This document shows positions 1 to 8,140 of a stretch of DNA of 44,210 nucleotides, piece by piece. The position numbers were made by a program, and so were the translations under genes. The notes below the pieces were generated by a model that saw only the letters and a program-made list of their open reading frames with translations, was not told where the DNA came from and made no database searches. Within the stretch, counting starts at the first letter, position 1. Each line of letters opens with the position of its first letter. The DNA comes from Caldilineaceae bacterium (GTDB lineage Bacteria; Chloroflexota; Anaerolineae; Caldilineales; Caldilineaceae), in the NCBI GenBank assembly GCA_022823185.1, contig JAJDXQ010000007.1:1-44210 (forward strand), read 5' to 3'.

Positions 1-961
1 AGAAGATGCCGGGGAGGTCGAGGCGTTTGGCGAGGCGGTCGGCGAGGAGGACGAGGACCATGCCCACGAGCCCGTTGAAGAGGCCGGCGGCGGTGGTGAA
101 GTCGAAGCGGGCCTGGCGGATGCCGACTCGGTAGATGAAGGTTTCGATCACGTCGGCGGTCATGAGGACCATGTTGTTTTGGAGGATGAAGATCTGTTCG
201 AAGCCGACGTTGAGGAAGAAGCCGATCTGGAGGATGAAGAGGGTGACGATTGTCATGGCCAGGCCGGGCAGCGTTACGTAGCGCATGAGCTGCCAGCGGT
301 TGGCGCCGTCGATGATGGCTGCTTCGTAGAGTGTGAGGTCGATGGTGGAGATGGTGGCGAGGTAGATGATGGCGGCCCAGCCGGTTTCCTTGAGCAGTGA
401 TGAGATGATGACGATGGGTTGGAAGTAGCCCGGCTTCTGGAAGAAGGCGACTTTTTCCATGCCGAGCGAGGCGGCGATGTTGTTAACGATGCCGTTTGCG
501 GGGGACAGGACGATGTAGAGGATTGCGCCATAGATGACCCAGGAAAGGAAGTGGGGCACGTAGACAACGGTTTGGACGAAGCGCTTATAGGCCATGTGGC
601 GGATTTCGTTGATGAAAAGCGCCAGAATGATCGGGGCGGGGAAGGTGAAGACCAGTTTGAAGAAGGCGATTGAGACGGTGTTGCGGAGAACGCGCAGGAA
701 GGCGGGATCGTCGAAGAGTGTGTTGAAGTGCTGGAAACCGACCCACTGGCTGCCCCAGATGCCGCGCATCAGCTGGTACTTCTTGAAGGCGATGATGTTG
801 CCCCACATGGGGTAGAAGCGGAAGATGATGAAGAAGACGAAGGGAAGGACAAGCATCAGGTAGAGATAGCGGTAGGTCCAGAGGTTGAAGACAAACTGCG
901 CCCAGAAGGACCTGCGGCGGCCCGATGTTGCCGTGGACTTGGATACGGCTGATGTTGCCAC
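1..961 (-). CDS. Carbohydrate ABC transporter permease, LplB-like (3' end outside window)
   Basis: Inner-membrane permease of a binding-protein-dependent sugar importer. Translating the minus strand from a GTG at 959-961 gives a continuous frame that runs off the window start. Hydrophobic segments begin near residue 25, and late in the protein there is an EAA-type loop (YEAAIIDGANRWQLMRYVTLP), the contact site for the ATPase subunit. The motif and the N-terminal 'FYPMWGNIIAFKKYQ' stretch resemble the LplB/YtcP branch (COG4209). A GAGG Shine-Dalgarno lies about 8 nt upstream of the GTG. It is the last visible gene of a minus-strand set with a solute-binding protein and a second permease. No ATPase is visible. 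The substrate cannot be told; the family includes aldouronate and other oligosaccharide importers. Confidence 0.9.
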   Translation of the reverse strand, partial: MATSAVSKSTATSGRRRSFWAQFVFNLWTYRYLYLMLVLPFVFFIIFRFYPMWGNIIAFKKYQLMRGIWGSQWVGFQHFNTLFDDPAFLRVLRNTVSIAFFKLVFTFPAPIILALFINEIRHMAYKRFVQTVVYVPHFLSWVIYGAILYIVLSPANGIVNNIAASLGMEKVAFFQKPGYFQPIVIISSLLKETGWAAIIYLATISTIDLTLYEAAIIDGANRWQLMRYVTLPGLAMTIVTLFILQIGFFLNVGFEQIFILQNNMVLMTADVIETFIYRVGIRQARFDFTTAAGLFNGLVGMVLVLLADRLAKRLDLPGIF

Positions 962-981
962 TTTGTCAACCTCACCTGGCT

Positions 982-1019
982 ATGGTCGGAGGCCAGATTC
1001 GGTCCCGGCCTCCGACCAT
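982..1019 (-). promoter_or_regulatory. Strong hairpin between solute-binding protein and permease genes
   Basis: A perfect 13-bp inverted repeat (982-994 with 1007-1019) with a 12-nt loop sits 13 bp after the stop codon of the upstream binding-protein gene. No T-run follows, so it is not a classic terminator. Such hairpins often protect the 3' end of a binding-protein mRNA and lower permease expression; that role is inferred here. Confidence 0.7.
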
Positions 1020-1032
1020 GGATTTCTGACTG

Positions 1033-2637
1033 CTAGATCTCGTTGACCTGCTCGGTCAGCAGAGGACCGCCGTTCTTTTCGAAGAAGTCGAGCCACTCTG
1101 ACCAGCCCTGGTCGATGTCGATGGTGCCGGCCACCGCCTGCGAGATGAATTCGCCGAAGCGGGTTTGGAGGCCGGGCCAGTACTCTTTGTCGGCCTGGAC
1201 GGGGCGGGGCTTCTCGGTAAGTCTGAGGTATTCCTGAGAGATTACCTGGGCAGCCAGGGATTCTTCGGAATACTTGGCTTCGAGCATGCCTTCGAAGTGC
1301 GCCTTCATGTCGGGCGGGAAGGTGGGGAAGGGCTGCACGCCGCCCAACGTTCCAATGGTGAGCCAGAGGCCCCAGAAGACGTTGATGTCCTGGACCTCAT
1401 TCTGCTTCTGGGTCCATTCGTCACCCATGGCCGCCTTCTCCTCGGGGGTGAATTCGACACACCAGCCGTTCTCGTTCAGGCCCTTGTTGGTTACTCCGAG
1501 GACGCCTTCGCAGAGGATTTGGGCGGCGATGTCAGGGGTGAAGAACCAGTCGATGACGCGCACACAGTCTTCGGGATGCTCGGCTGTGATGGGAATAACG
1601 AAGCACCAGGGCCAACCTTCGCCGGTATAGCCGCGGCCGCCTGGGCCTTCGGGCGCCGGGCCGGCCACGACGGTGGCTTCGGGGGCGACAGTTCTGATCT
1701 GATTCTGGGCGAAATCGACGGCGCTCCAGGCGGTATAGACGTTGCCGGCGATTCCGGCGCGGAAGGCGTTGTCCTTCTGGCCGAGAGGAATACTGATTGA
1801 ATCGGGGTGGAAGCCGCCGTCGGCCCAGACGGAGCTCATCCAGGCAAGCGCGTCCTTCATTCCCGGCTGCACCCAGTCCAACTCCAGACGGCCGTCGCGC
1901 TGGCGCCAGAAGCCGTTGAGGTGGTGACCGACGGCGACGCCAAAGGCATGGAAGAAGTCGTCGTCGAAGCGGACGGAGTTGTAGAGCAGGCGGCCGTAGG
2001 TGTCGTCCTGGCCGTTGCCATCGGGGTCGCTGTTGGAGAAGGCGCGCAGCACTTCGCCGTACTCATCGATCGTTTCGGGGATGCCCATGCCGAGGGCTTC
2101 GAGCCAGTCGCCGCGATACTGGCTGCACCAGATGTTTAGGTCGTAGATGTTGTGGGTGACGGCGACCTGGCGGCCGTCGTAGACGGTGGAGGCCCAGGCC
2201 GCTTCGGGGGTGACGGCGAGGATGTTCTGGCCGAACTGTTCCAGTAGGGGCCCGGTTTCGATGATGACCTCGTTCTCCATCATCAACGGAATGTCATTGA
2301 AGGCGTTGCAGAACTGGAGGTCGGCGAGGTCTCCGCTTGCGATCTGGACTGGTATTTTGTCCAGGTAGGCAGCGTAGGAGACCCAGCGGTTCTCGAACTC
2401 GATGTCGGGGAAGCTGGAGCGCAGCAGCATCATGCGGTGGGATTTCTCCGATGCTTCGACACTGCCGCCACCGATGTGGGAGATGGAGATCTTCTTCTTT
2501 TCGCCGGCGGGCATTTCAGAGTCGCCGGAGTCGGCCATCTCGGTTGGGGGGGCACAGGCGGCCAGGTATGCGCTGACGGAGGTGATCCCCATCAACTTGA
2601 GGGCCTGGCGGCGGGTAAACTTGGGTTGAGAAGACAT
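1033..2637 (-). CDS. Extracellular solute-binding lipoprotein of a sugar ABC importer (LplA-like)
   Basis: 534-residue periplasmic or surface sugar-binding protein. The N-terminus carries a twin-arginine stretch (TRRQALKLM) followed by a hydrophobic segment and a lipobox (LAAC), so it looks like a Tat-exported lipoprotein. The length fits the large LplA class rather than the 400-residue MalE class. I chose the ATG at 2635-2637 because AGGAGG lies 9 nt upstream; a longer frame to 2667 has no such site. It lies between two permease genes, 133 bp after the LplC-like one and 71 bp before the LplB-like one, with a strong hairpin right after its stop. The ligand is unknown. Confidence 0.9.
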   Translation of the reverse strand: MSSQPKFTRRQALKLMGITSVSAYLAACAPPTEMADSGDSEMPAGEKKKISISHIGGGSVEASEKSHRMMLLRSSFPDIEFENRWVSYAAYLDKIPVQIASGDLADLQFCNAFNDIPLMMENEVIIETGPLLEQFGQNILAVTPEAAWASTVYDGRQVAVTHNIYDLNIWCSQYRGDWLEALGMGIPETIDEYGEVLRAFSNSDPDGNGQDDTYGRLLYNSVRFDDDFFHAFGVAVGHHLNGFWRQRDGRLELDWVQPGMKDALAWMSSVWADGGFHPDSISIPLGQKDNAFRAGIAGNVYTAWSAVDFAQNQIRTVAPEATVVAGPAPEGPGGRGYTGEGWPWCFVIPITAEHPEDCVRVIDWFFTPDIAAQILCEGVLGVTNKGLNENGWCVEFTPEEKAAMGDEWTQKQNEVQDINVFWGLWLTIGTLGGVQPFPTFPPDMKAHFEGMLEAKYSEESLAAQVISQEYLRLTEKPRPVQADKEYWPGLQTRFGEFISQAVAGTIDIDQGWSEWLDFFEKNGGPLLTEQVNEI

Positions 2638-2770
2638 ACAAACGTTCCTCCTGTGGTCTCTGGACATTGCGTCGGTCTGGAGATGCGAACTGTTACACGT
2701 TCACTGCAATCGATGCAACCTGGAATCACGGTGGTGGTAAGGGTAGTCGTATTTCAGTTGCGGGCGTCAT

Positions 2771-3649
2771 CTACCCTTTTATGGCGCCGAGAAGGATGCC
2801 TTTAATGAAGAAACGTTGGAAGAATGGATAGGCGACCAACATTGGAATGGCGGCGATAATGACGCTGGAGGCCTTCAGGGCTTCCATACCGGCCAGTCTT
2901 TCGAAATCGTCGGCGCTTGCGGTCTGGGTGGCGAGCTGCATGGACCAGATCATGTCGCGCAGGATCACCTGGAGGGGTTGCTTGTTGCCGTCATTGATGA
3001 AGAAGATGGCCGGCAGGAAGAGGTTCCAGTTGGCGACCACGTAGAACAGGGTCAGAGTCAGGAGCACTGGTACGGAAAGCGGCAGCATGATGTGGATGAG
3101 AACTCTGAAGTCGTTCGCGCCGTCGATGATGGCCGACTCTTCGAGCTCTCTGGGCAGCGCCTGAAAGTAGCTTTTGAGCACGATCATGTTGAAGGTGTTG
3201 ATGGCGTAGGGCCAGATGAGCGAGCCCCAGCTGTCGATAAGGCCGACCTCGCGTACGGTCAGATAGAAGGGGATCAGGCTTGGGGGAAAGATCATCTGGA
3301 AGACGATCAGGGTCATGAGGATATTGCGGCCCGGCAGATAGGTACGCGACAGAGGATAGGCGCAGAGAATGGTCATGATCATCTGCACCAGGGTCGCGGA
3401 CACGGTTATCATGAAGGAGTTACGGTAGGCCAGCCAGAATGTACCGCCGATGATCAGGCGCTCGTAGGCATCGAAGGAGAAACCGACCGGCCAGATGTTT
3501 ACTTCGCCGCGGAGGATGGGGGCTTCGGCACTGAAGGAGCGGGCGATGGTATGGAGGAAGGGCGTAACGGCGATGAACGCGAAGAGACCGAGGCCCAGGT
3601 AGATCAGGATGGATTCGAGGCGAAACCGGAAACTGCGGGAGGCGACCAT
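2771..3649 (-). CDS. Carbohydrate ABC transporter permease, LplC/MalG-like
   Basis: 292-residue inner-membrane permease with about six hydrophobic segments. The EAA loop is visible as 'ELEESAIIDGANDFRVLIHI'. It ends in 'FIKGILLGAIKG', typical of the MalG/LplC group (COG0395). The frame stays open to 3940, but the upstream part is low-complexity and overlaps a good promoter, so I take the ATG at 3647-3649, which gives the usual family length. The Shine-Dalgarno there is weak, so the start could be a nearby upstream TTG. It is the first gene of a permease, binding protein, permease set on the minus strand. Confidence 0.88.
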   Translation of the reverse strand: MVASRSFRFRLESILIYLGLGLFAFIAVTPFLHTIARSFSAEAPILRGEVNIWPVGFSFDAYERLIIGGTFWLAYRNSFMITVSATLVQMIMTILCAYPLSRTYLPGRNILMTLIVFQMIFPPSLIPFYLTVREVGLIDSWGSLIWPYAINTFNMIVLKSYFQALPRELEESAIIDGANDFRVLIHIMLPLSVPVLLTLTLFYVVANWNLFLPAIFFINDGNKQPLQVILRDMIWSMQLATQTASADDFERLAGMEALKASSVIIAAIPMLVAYPFFQRFFIKGILLGAIKG

Positions 3650-3911
3650 GAGAATTGCCTGGACAGGAGTGGGGCTGGCCTGTGCGCCGCCGGCGCCCAA
3701 GGGCGTTGTCTGCGCGGCGCTGGGAAGTTGCAAGATCGAAACGTCCCTGGACCGCTGGCCGTCCGAAGCTCCAGGTCTCGTTGACCGCCGTTGGTGGCTT
3801 GACGTAACGCTGCAGGGACGCCTTATTCTGTTGTGGAGGAACCGCAGTTGGTTGGCCTCGCGCCGACGCACGTAAGCGGAGCGGGCGAGGACCGGCACAT
3901 TATGGGTTGAT

Positions 3912-3940
3912 ATCCTAGCACAGTCGGACGGGGTTGCCAA
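3912..3940 (-). promoter_or_regulatory. Sigma-70-like promoter of the first importer
   Basis: On the minus strand TTGGCA (3935-3940) and TAGGAT (3912-3917) are exactly 17 bp apart. Transcription would start near 3905, leaving about 255 nt of leader before the chosen ATG. I see no riboswitch fold in that leader. Confidence 0.6.
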
Positions 3941-4118
3941 TGCGTCCGTAATGGAACCAGGATTTGGGGGATAGGTGGACGAGTGTGGGCGAGCGTTTAC
4001 GAGAGATTACAAGAGATCAGAGGGCGGAAAATGCTTCTCTGGTGAGTAAATAATATTTAATGTTAGCAGGGGAGGCCGGAGGTGTTGCGCGTGCTTTCGT
4101 TCGGTCGGGGCACGGCGC

Positions 4119-4148
4119 GGGGGGTGGGATGGGGCGGGCGGGGATGGG
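4119..4148 (+). other. G-quadruplex-capable G-rich tract in the 3941-4161 intergenic gap
   Basis: Six G-runs of three or more, separated by loops of 1-2 nt, lie just past the stop of the metallopeptidase gene (4162, minus strand). The transcript of that gene would be C-rich here. Nothing else recognisable was seen in 3941-4161 apart from an AT-rich patch near 4035-4065. Confidence 0.6.
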
Positions 4149-4161
4149 ATTGGTGGTGGTG

Positions 4162-4542
4162 TCAGTAGGCTCCGATTTCGGTCAGGCGGTCGTCGTCGAT
4201 GCCGAAGTGGTGCGCGATTTCGTGGCGGACGACTCTTTGGACGAGTTCGCGGATTTCCTGGTCGGTGCGGCAGCGCATGAGAATGGGGCGGCGGTAGATG
4301 CTGATTTTGTCCGGCATGACGAGGTTGTAGCCTTGGGTGCGCTCGGTCTGAGGGATGCCGTGGTACAGGCCGAGGAGGTGGCTGCGCTGGCTCAAGCCTA
4401 CGGATTGGAGGGCTGCGCGATCGGGCCATTCCTCGACGACGATGGCAACGTTTTCCAGGCAGTCCAGGAAGAGATCGGGCAGATCTTCGATTGCGTTGAG
4501 GACGAGTTCATCGAACTGGTCCGGATTCCGGTTGAGATTCAT
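4162..4542 (-). CDS. Metallopeptidase family protein (zincin-like, DUF1025 type)
   Basis: 126-residue soluble protein with an HEIAH zinc-binding motif (residues 107-111) followed by HFGIDDDRL, the pattern of the small Zincin_1/DUF1025 family (PF06262). Two His of HExxH and a downstream acidic residue are the expected zinc ligands. Family members are usually 115-140 residues, so this is full length. Its real substrate is not established for the family. It starts 17 bp after the repeat lipoprotein gene and is probably co-transcribed with it. Confidence 0.88.
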   Translation of the reverse strand: MNLNRNPDQFDELVLNAIEDLPDLFLDCLENVAIVVEEWPDRAALQSVGLSQRSHLLGLYHGIPQTERTQGYNLVMPDKISIYRRPILMRCRTDQEIRELVQRVVRHEIAHHFGIDDDRLTEIGAY

Positions 4543-4559
4543 TTGGCTGGGCGGACGGG

Positions 4560-5972
4560 TTATCCGTCGCTCTCTTCGTCAGGGATGCATTGGACGAGCG
4601 GCCCTTCGGGGTCGGCTGCGGCGTGGTAGTGATAGGCGTTGCCGCCGGTTTCCAGGACGATCTGGTAGCCGGGCGTGATTACCTGGGCGTACATTCCGCC
4701 AGGCTCCGGGCAGCCGAGGCTGGTGTCGCTCCATTCCATCTCTTCGGCGCTGACAACGGTGACGCTATCGGAGGCGACGCTGGCGGTCTGCGCCAGGTCC
4801 TCTACGGCCCGCTGGATCAGGCGGGACAGGGGTGTTTCAACGCCCATTTGGGGGGCGATTTCGATTTGCGACAGCGCGGCGGGCGTGCCGTCATCGGCGC
4901 ACTGAACCAGCGGTCCTTCGGGGTCGATGCCGGCGTGAAAGTTTACTGTGGCGCCGTCGGATTCCAGGACGATGAGGTAGCCGGGCGTGATCACCTGGGC
5001 GTACATACCGTCGGGGTCCGGGCAGCCGAGGCTGGTGTCGCTCCACTCCATCTCCTCGGCGCTGACAACGGTGATGGCGCCGGAATCGGCTCCGGATGCG
5101 TGCGCCAGGTCTTCTTTGGCCCGTTCGATCAGGCGGGTCAGCGCGGCGTCGTCCATGATCATTTCTCCTACCGGTTCGGTTGGGAGGGCGGGAGCTGCGC
5201 TTGCAGGCGTCCCGTCTTCGGCGCAGCGCACGAGCGGCCCTTCGGGGTCGGCGCCGGTGTGGTAGTTATAGGTGTTGCCTTCGGATTCGAGAACGATCAG
5301 GTAGCCGGGCGTGATCATCTGCGCGTAGATCTTGTTCGGCTCCGGGCAGCCGAGACTGGCGTCGCTCCACTCCTCTTCTTCGGCGCTGACAACGGTTATG
5401 GCGTCGGAGCCGACGCCGGCGGCGCGAACGAGGTCCTCCGAGGCGCGTTCGATCAGGCGGGGCAGGGCGTCAGCGGCGCCGATTTGGGTTTCTTCCTGCG
5501 GCTCCTGTGGGGGGGCGGGCGCAGCAGCCGAGCCTGCGGGGGTTCCGTCTTCGGCACACTGCACGAGCGGCCCTTCGGGGTCGGCGCCGGCGTGATAGTC
5601 GTAGGTGTCGCCGCCGGATTCGAGGACGATCAGGTAGCCGGGTGTGATCATCTGGGCGTACATTTCATCCGGATGGGGGCAGCCGAGGCCGGTGTCGCCC
5701 CATTCCACTTCTTCGGCGCTGACGAGGGTGACGCCGTCGGAAGCGACGTTGGCGGTCCGGACCAGGTCCTCTTTGGCGCGCTCGACCAGGCGGGACAGCG
5801 TTTCATCGGCGAGTGGCGCCGGGGCCGGCTCCTCTCTTGGCCCGAAGGGCCATGGCATGTTGCAGGCGCTCAGTGACAGGGCGGCGAGGAGGAGGGCAAC
5901 GGCAGCCCTGATTGCAGCCGGGGCAAGCGGCTGTGGACGACCTGCAACCATTTCTTTTGTACGCTCAGACAC
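4560..5972 (-). CDS. Lipoprotein with four tandem ~88-residue repeats
   Basis: 470 residues, no function recognised. A hydrophobic segment (about 20-35) ends in LSAC with the lipid-accepting Cys at 37. The rest is four copies of one module (about 58-145, 169-257, 277-365 and 380-464) joined by Pro/Ala-rich linkers. Each copy starts with a 'LIERAxEDL' helix, continues with 'VVSAEExEWSD' and 'LGCP', then 'YAQVITPGY' and 'GPLVQC'. Each copy has two Cys exactly 41 residues apart (98/139, 209/250, 318/359, 421/462), suggesting one disulfide per module outside the cytoplasm. Similar single modules occur in Chloroflexota and cyanobacterial proteins as I recall them. The start is GTG at 5970-5972; an ATG at 5949-5951 is an alternative. 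Confidence 0.82.
   Translation of the reverse strand: MSERTKEMVAGRPQPLAPAAIRAAVALLLAALSLSACNMPWPFGPREEPAPAPLADETLSRLVERAKEDLVRTANVASDGVTLVSAEEVEWGDTGLGCPHPDEMYAQMITPGYLIVLESGGDTYDYHAGADPEGPLVQCAEDGTPAGSAAAPAPPQEPQEETQIGAADALPRLIERASEDLVRAAGVGSDAITVVSAEEEEWSDASLGCPEPNKIYAQMITPGYLIVLESEGNTYNYHTGADPEGPLVRCAEDGTPASAAPALPTEPVGEMIMDDAALTRLIERAKEDLAHASGADSGAITVVSAEEMEWSDTSLGCPDPDGMYAQVITPGYLIVLESDGATVNFHAGIDPEGPLVQCADDGTPAALSQIEIAPQMGVETPLSRLIQRAVEDLAQTASVASDSVTVVSAEEMEWSDTSLGCPEPGGMYAQVITPGYQIVLETGGNAYHYHAAADPEGPLVQCIPDEESDG
4581..5801 (-). repeat. Four in-frame tandem repeats inside the lipoprotein gene
   Basis: Four diverged copies of a unit of roughly 265-270 bp separated by variable linkers. 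At protein level the copies are about 70% alike, and the blocks encoding SAEE, LGCP, ITPGY and DPEGPLV recur nearly unchanged, pointing to gene-internal duplication. Confidence 0.85.
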
Positions 5973-5995
5973 AGTTTAGTCCCGTGGGTTGGCTA

Positions 5996-6024
5996 TTCGT
6001 AGGCGATGGGAATTTCGCGCTCAA
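5996..6024 (-). promoter_or_regulatory. Possible promoter of the repeat-lipoprotein gene
   Basis: On the minus strand TTGAGC (6019-6024) lies 17 bp before TACGAA (5996-6001), about 24 bp before the GTG start. The -10 match is only moderate. Confidence 0.4.
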
Positions 6025-6068
6025 AGTTTCGCCGCGTCATGCGGAGACTTGCGGACCCTCAGATGCCG

Positions 6069-6320
6069 TTAGTAGGCGAGCTGCACCAGTAGATCCTGCA
6101 GGATACCCAGGATGATGAAGACGACAATCGGGGAGATATCGATCATACCGATAGGCGGGATGATTTTTCGGGCGGGTTCCAGCACGGGTTCCGTTACCTG
6201 GAAGAGAAGCTGTACGATGGGATGGTGGGGGTCCAGGTTTGGGATCCAGGTGATCAGAATCCGGATCAAGAGAATGAAGGTGTAGATTTGGAGGACACGG
6301 GCCAAAAGCAGGAAGATCAC
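6069..6320 (-). CDS. yggT: YggT family membrane protein
   Basis: 83-residue protein with two hydrophobic segments (about 2-24 and 62-80) around a short loop containing 'RILITWIPNLDPHHP' and 'EPVLEPARKIIPP', the signature of the YggT/YlmG family (PF02325). Members sit in the membrane beside yggS and proC in many bacteria and are linked to envelope or division-related functions; the exact role is not established. Here it follows proC by 71 bp on the same strand, matching that conserved neighbourhood, although no sepF gene is visible. Confidence 0.92.
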   Translation of the reverse strand: MIFLLLARVLQIYTFILLIRILITWIPNLDPHHPIVQLLFQVTEPVLEPARKIIPPIGMIDISPIVVFIILGILQDLLVQLAY

Positions 6321-6391
6321 GACAACTCCTTACTGAATTAGGACGATACGCGGGTATCATCTGCGTTGTCAGGCGGGGCCTGAGCTGGCGA

Positions 6392-7222
6392 TCAGGTGTT
6401 GCGCTCGCCGCCGCCCAGCTCCATGCTGCGGCGGTAGGCGGTGTCGACGGCGTCGATGAGGGCAGAGCGGACGCCGGCTCGCTCCAGGACAAGGTTACCG
6501 GCGGCGGTCGTGCCCGCGGGGCTTGTGACGCGATTGCGCAGGTCGGCCGGATGGAGGCCGCTGCGGCGCATCAGCTCCACGCTGCCCTCTACGGTTTGTA
6601 ACACCATCTGCTGGGCCTGGTCGCGGCTGAAGCCGATATGCACGCCAGCATCGATGAGCGCCTCCAGCAGGAGGTAGACGAAACCGGGGCCTGAGCCGCT
6701 CAGGCCGGTGGCCATGTCGAGGTAGTGTTCCTCGGCCACGTAGATGGCCTCGCCCATGGCTTCAAGGATGGCCTGGGCCGCGGCGCGGTCGGATTCGGTT
6801 ACGGCGGCGGTATCGGTCCAGACGGTCATGCCTTTGCCTACCTGCGCGGGCGTGTTGGGCATGGACCGGACGATTTTGTCGTGGCCGAGCCCGGATTGGA
6901 GCGTGTCGAGCCGCACACCGGCCATGATACTGACTACGAGGGCATCCGGGGACAGGTTTCCATCCAGGTCTGCCATCACCAGGCCGAGGACCTGGGGCTT
7001 GACGGCCAGAACGACGACTGAAGCGCCGTCCACGGCCCGGGCGTTGTCGGTTTCCGCGGTTACGCCATATGCGCTGGTCAGGAATTCGCGGCGGGGGGCG
7101 ACGGGCTCGGAAACACAGAGTTGGGCTGGGTCAAGGAGCTGGTTGCCGATCAGTGAGCTGATAATGGCTTCGCCCATTGCGCCGCCGCCGATAAAGGTTG
7201 TTTTGCCGTGTAGTTGGGTCAT
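6392..7222 (-). CDS. proC: Pyrroline-5-carboxylate reductase
   Basis: 276 residues. Catalyses the last step of proline synthesis, NAD(P)H-dependent reduction of 1-pyrroline-5-carboxylate to proline, in the cytoplasm. The N-terminal Rossmann motif [10 protein letters not shown] is at 10-19, the middle has '[11 protein letters not shown]', and the C-terminal dimerisation domain contains '[19 protein letters not shown]' and '[11 protein letters not shown]', all P5CR hallmarks. Length is normal. Its ATG overlaps the yggS stop by 4 bp, indicating translational coupling. Confidence 0.96.
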   Translation of the reverse strand: MTQLHGKTTFIGGGAMGEAIISSLIGNQLLDPAQLCVSEPVAPRREFLTSAYGVTAETDNARAVDGASVVVLAVKPQVLGLVMADLDGNLSPDALVVSIMAGVRLDTLQSGLGHDKIVRSMPNTPAQVGKGMTVWTDTAAVTESDRAAAQAILEAMGEAIYVAEEHYLDMATGLSGSGPGFVYLLLEALIDAGVHIGFSRDQAQQMVLQTVEGSVELMRRSGLHPADLRNRVTSPAGTTAAGNLVLERAGVRSALIDAVDTAYRRSMELGGGERNT

Positions 7223-7962
7223 TCGTACTCCCTGTGGCCGAAGATTGCGGTACCGACGCGCACGATTGTGGCGCCCTCTTCGATGGCGACTTCGAAATCG
7301 TTTGTCATGCCCATGGACAGGTGCTGCCAGGTGGCCTGGGGATGCTTGTCGGACGGGAATTCGTGGCGCAGGTCGTCGAGAAGGCGCCGCAGCCGGCGGA
7401 AACAGGGCCGCACCTGCTCGGCGTCCGGCACGAAGGGGGCCATCGTCATGAGGCCGCGGTAGCGCAGGGCCGGCAGGTCCAGCAGGGATGGCAGGGCGGT
7501 GAGGAGGCTGGCGGGGGAGAAGCCGTGTTTGGACAGTTCGCCGCTGACGTTGACTTCAAGCAGGACATCCAGGGAAAGGTTGCTTTGGGCGGCCAGCCGG
7601 CTCAGGCGCTGGGCGATTTTGGGCCTGTCGACGGCATGGATGAGGCAGAGCTGGCCGCTGGCGGGCTGTGCGGCGGCGGCGCGGAGCGCCAGTTTGGCTT
7701 TGCGGCTCTGGATTGTGCCGATGGCGTGCCAGCGGATGCCGTTCAAGCCGGATTGGGCGGCGGCATCGGCTTTTTGGCACAGTTCTTCCAGGCGATTTTC
7801 GCCAAAGTCGACCTGGCCGGCTGCGGCGGTCTCCGCGATGAGCGAAAGCGGTTTCGTCTTGCTCACGGCCACCAGGGTGATTTCATCAGGGGCGCGTTGG
7901 GCACGCTGGGCAGCCTGCGCCATGCGCGCTTTGACCTGGCGCAGGTTTTCCGCGATCGTCAT
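7219..7962 (-). CDS. yggS: YggS/PLPBP family pyridoxal-phosphate homeostasis protein
   Basis: 247 residues. A single-domain TIM-barrel PLP-binding protein that buffers intracellular PLP; no catalytic reaction is known. The PLP lysine is in 'LVAVSKTKP' near residue 30, with the expected 'FGENRLEEL', '[13 protein letters not shown]' and C-terminal '[23 protein letters not shown]' motifs. I chose the ATG at 7960-7962, which gives family length and has GGGGAT upstream; the frame extends to 8193 but that part is not conserved in character. Gene order yggS-proC-yggT is a widely conserved cluster. Confidence 0.94.
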   Translation of the reverse strand: MTIAENLRQVKARMAQAAQRAQRAPDEITLVAVSKTKPLSLIAETAAAGQVDFGENRLEELCQKADAAAQSGLNGIRWHAIGTIQSRKAKLALRAAAAQPASGQLCLIHAVDRPKIAQRLSRLAAQSNLSLDVLLEVNVSGELSKHGFSPASLLTALPSLLDLPALRYRGLMTMAPFVPDAEQVRPCFRRLRRLLDDLRHEFPSDKHPQATWQHLSMGMTNDFEVAIEEGATIVRVGTAIFGHREYE

Positions 7963-8037
7963 GTTTGATCCCCGCACGCGGCGAACCGGCTGATACGCTG
8001 CGCACCTCAAATTCCTGCAGGATACCGAAATCTGCGC

Positions 8038-8051
8038 CTCCCCGCGGGGAG
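8038..8051. promoter_or_regulatory. 14-bp perfect GC palindrome in the leader of yggS
   Basis: The sequence CTCCCCGCGGGGAG is its own reverse complement. It lies in the 178-bp gap between the M20 hydrolase and yggS, 76 bp before the yggS start. It could be an operator or one hairpin; no promoter is clear around it. Confidence 0.4.
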
Positions 8052-8140
8052 CGCGCTTGCATATCCCTATTTTCGCCAATTGTTCAGATTTCGTCCAATC
8101 CGGATTATCGGCGGCAGGTGAACTCCGGGGGCGCGGCTCG

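Noticed and set aside
3650..3905. Riboswitch in the long leader of the first importer
   Set aside because: No conserved riboswitch core or coherent fold was seen; the leader may be shorter if the true start lies upstream.
4590..5876. Long open frame on the plus strand opposite the repeat lipoprotein
   Set aside because: Antisense frame made open by GC-rich codon use; low-complexity Gly/Val/Asp composition and no motifs. The minus-strand protein has a clear lipobox and repeats.
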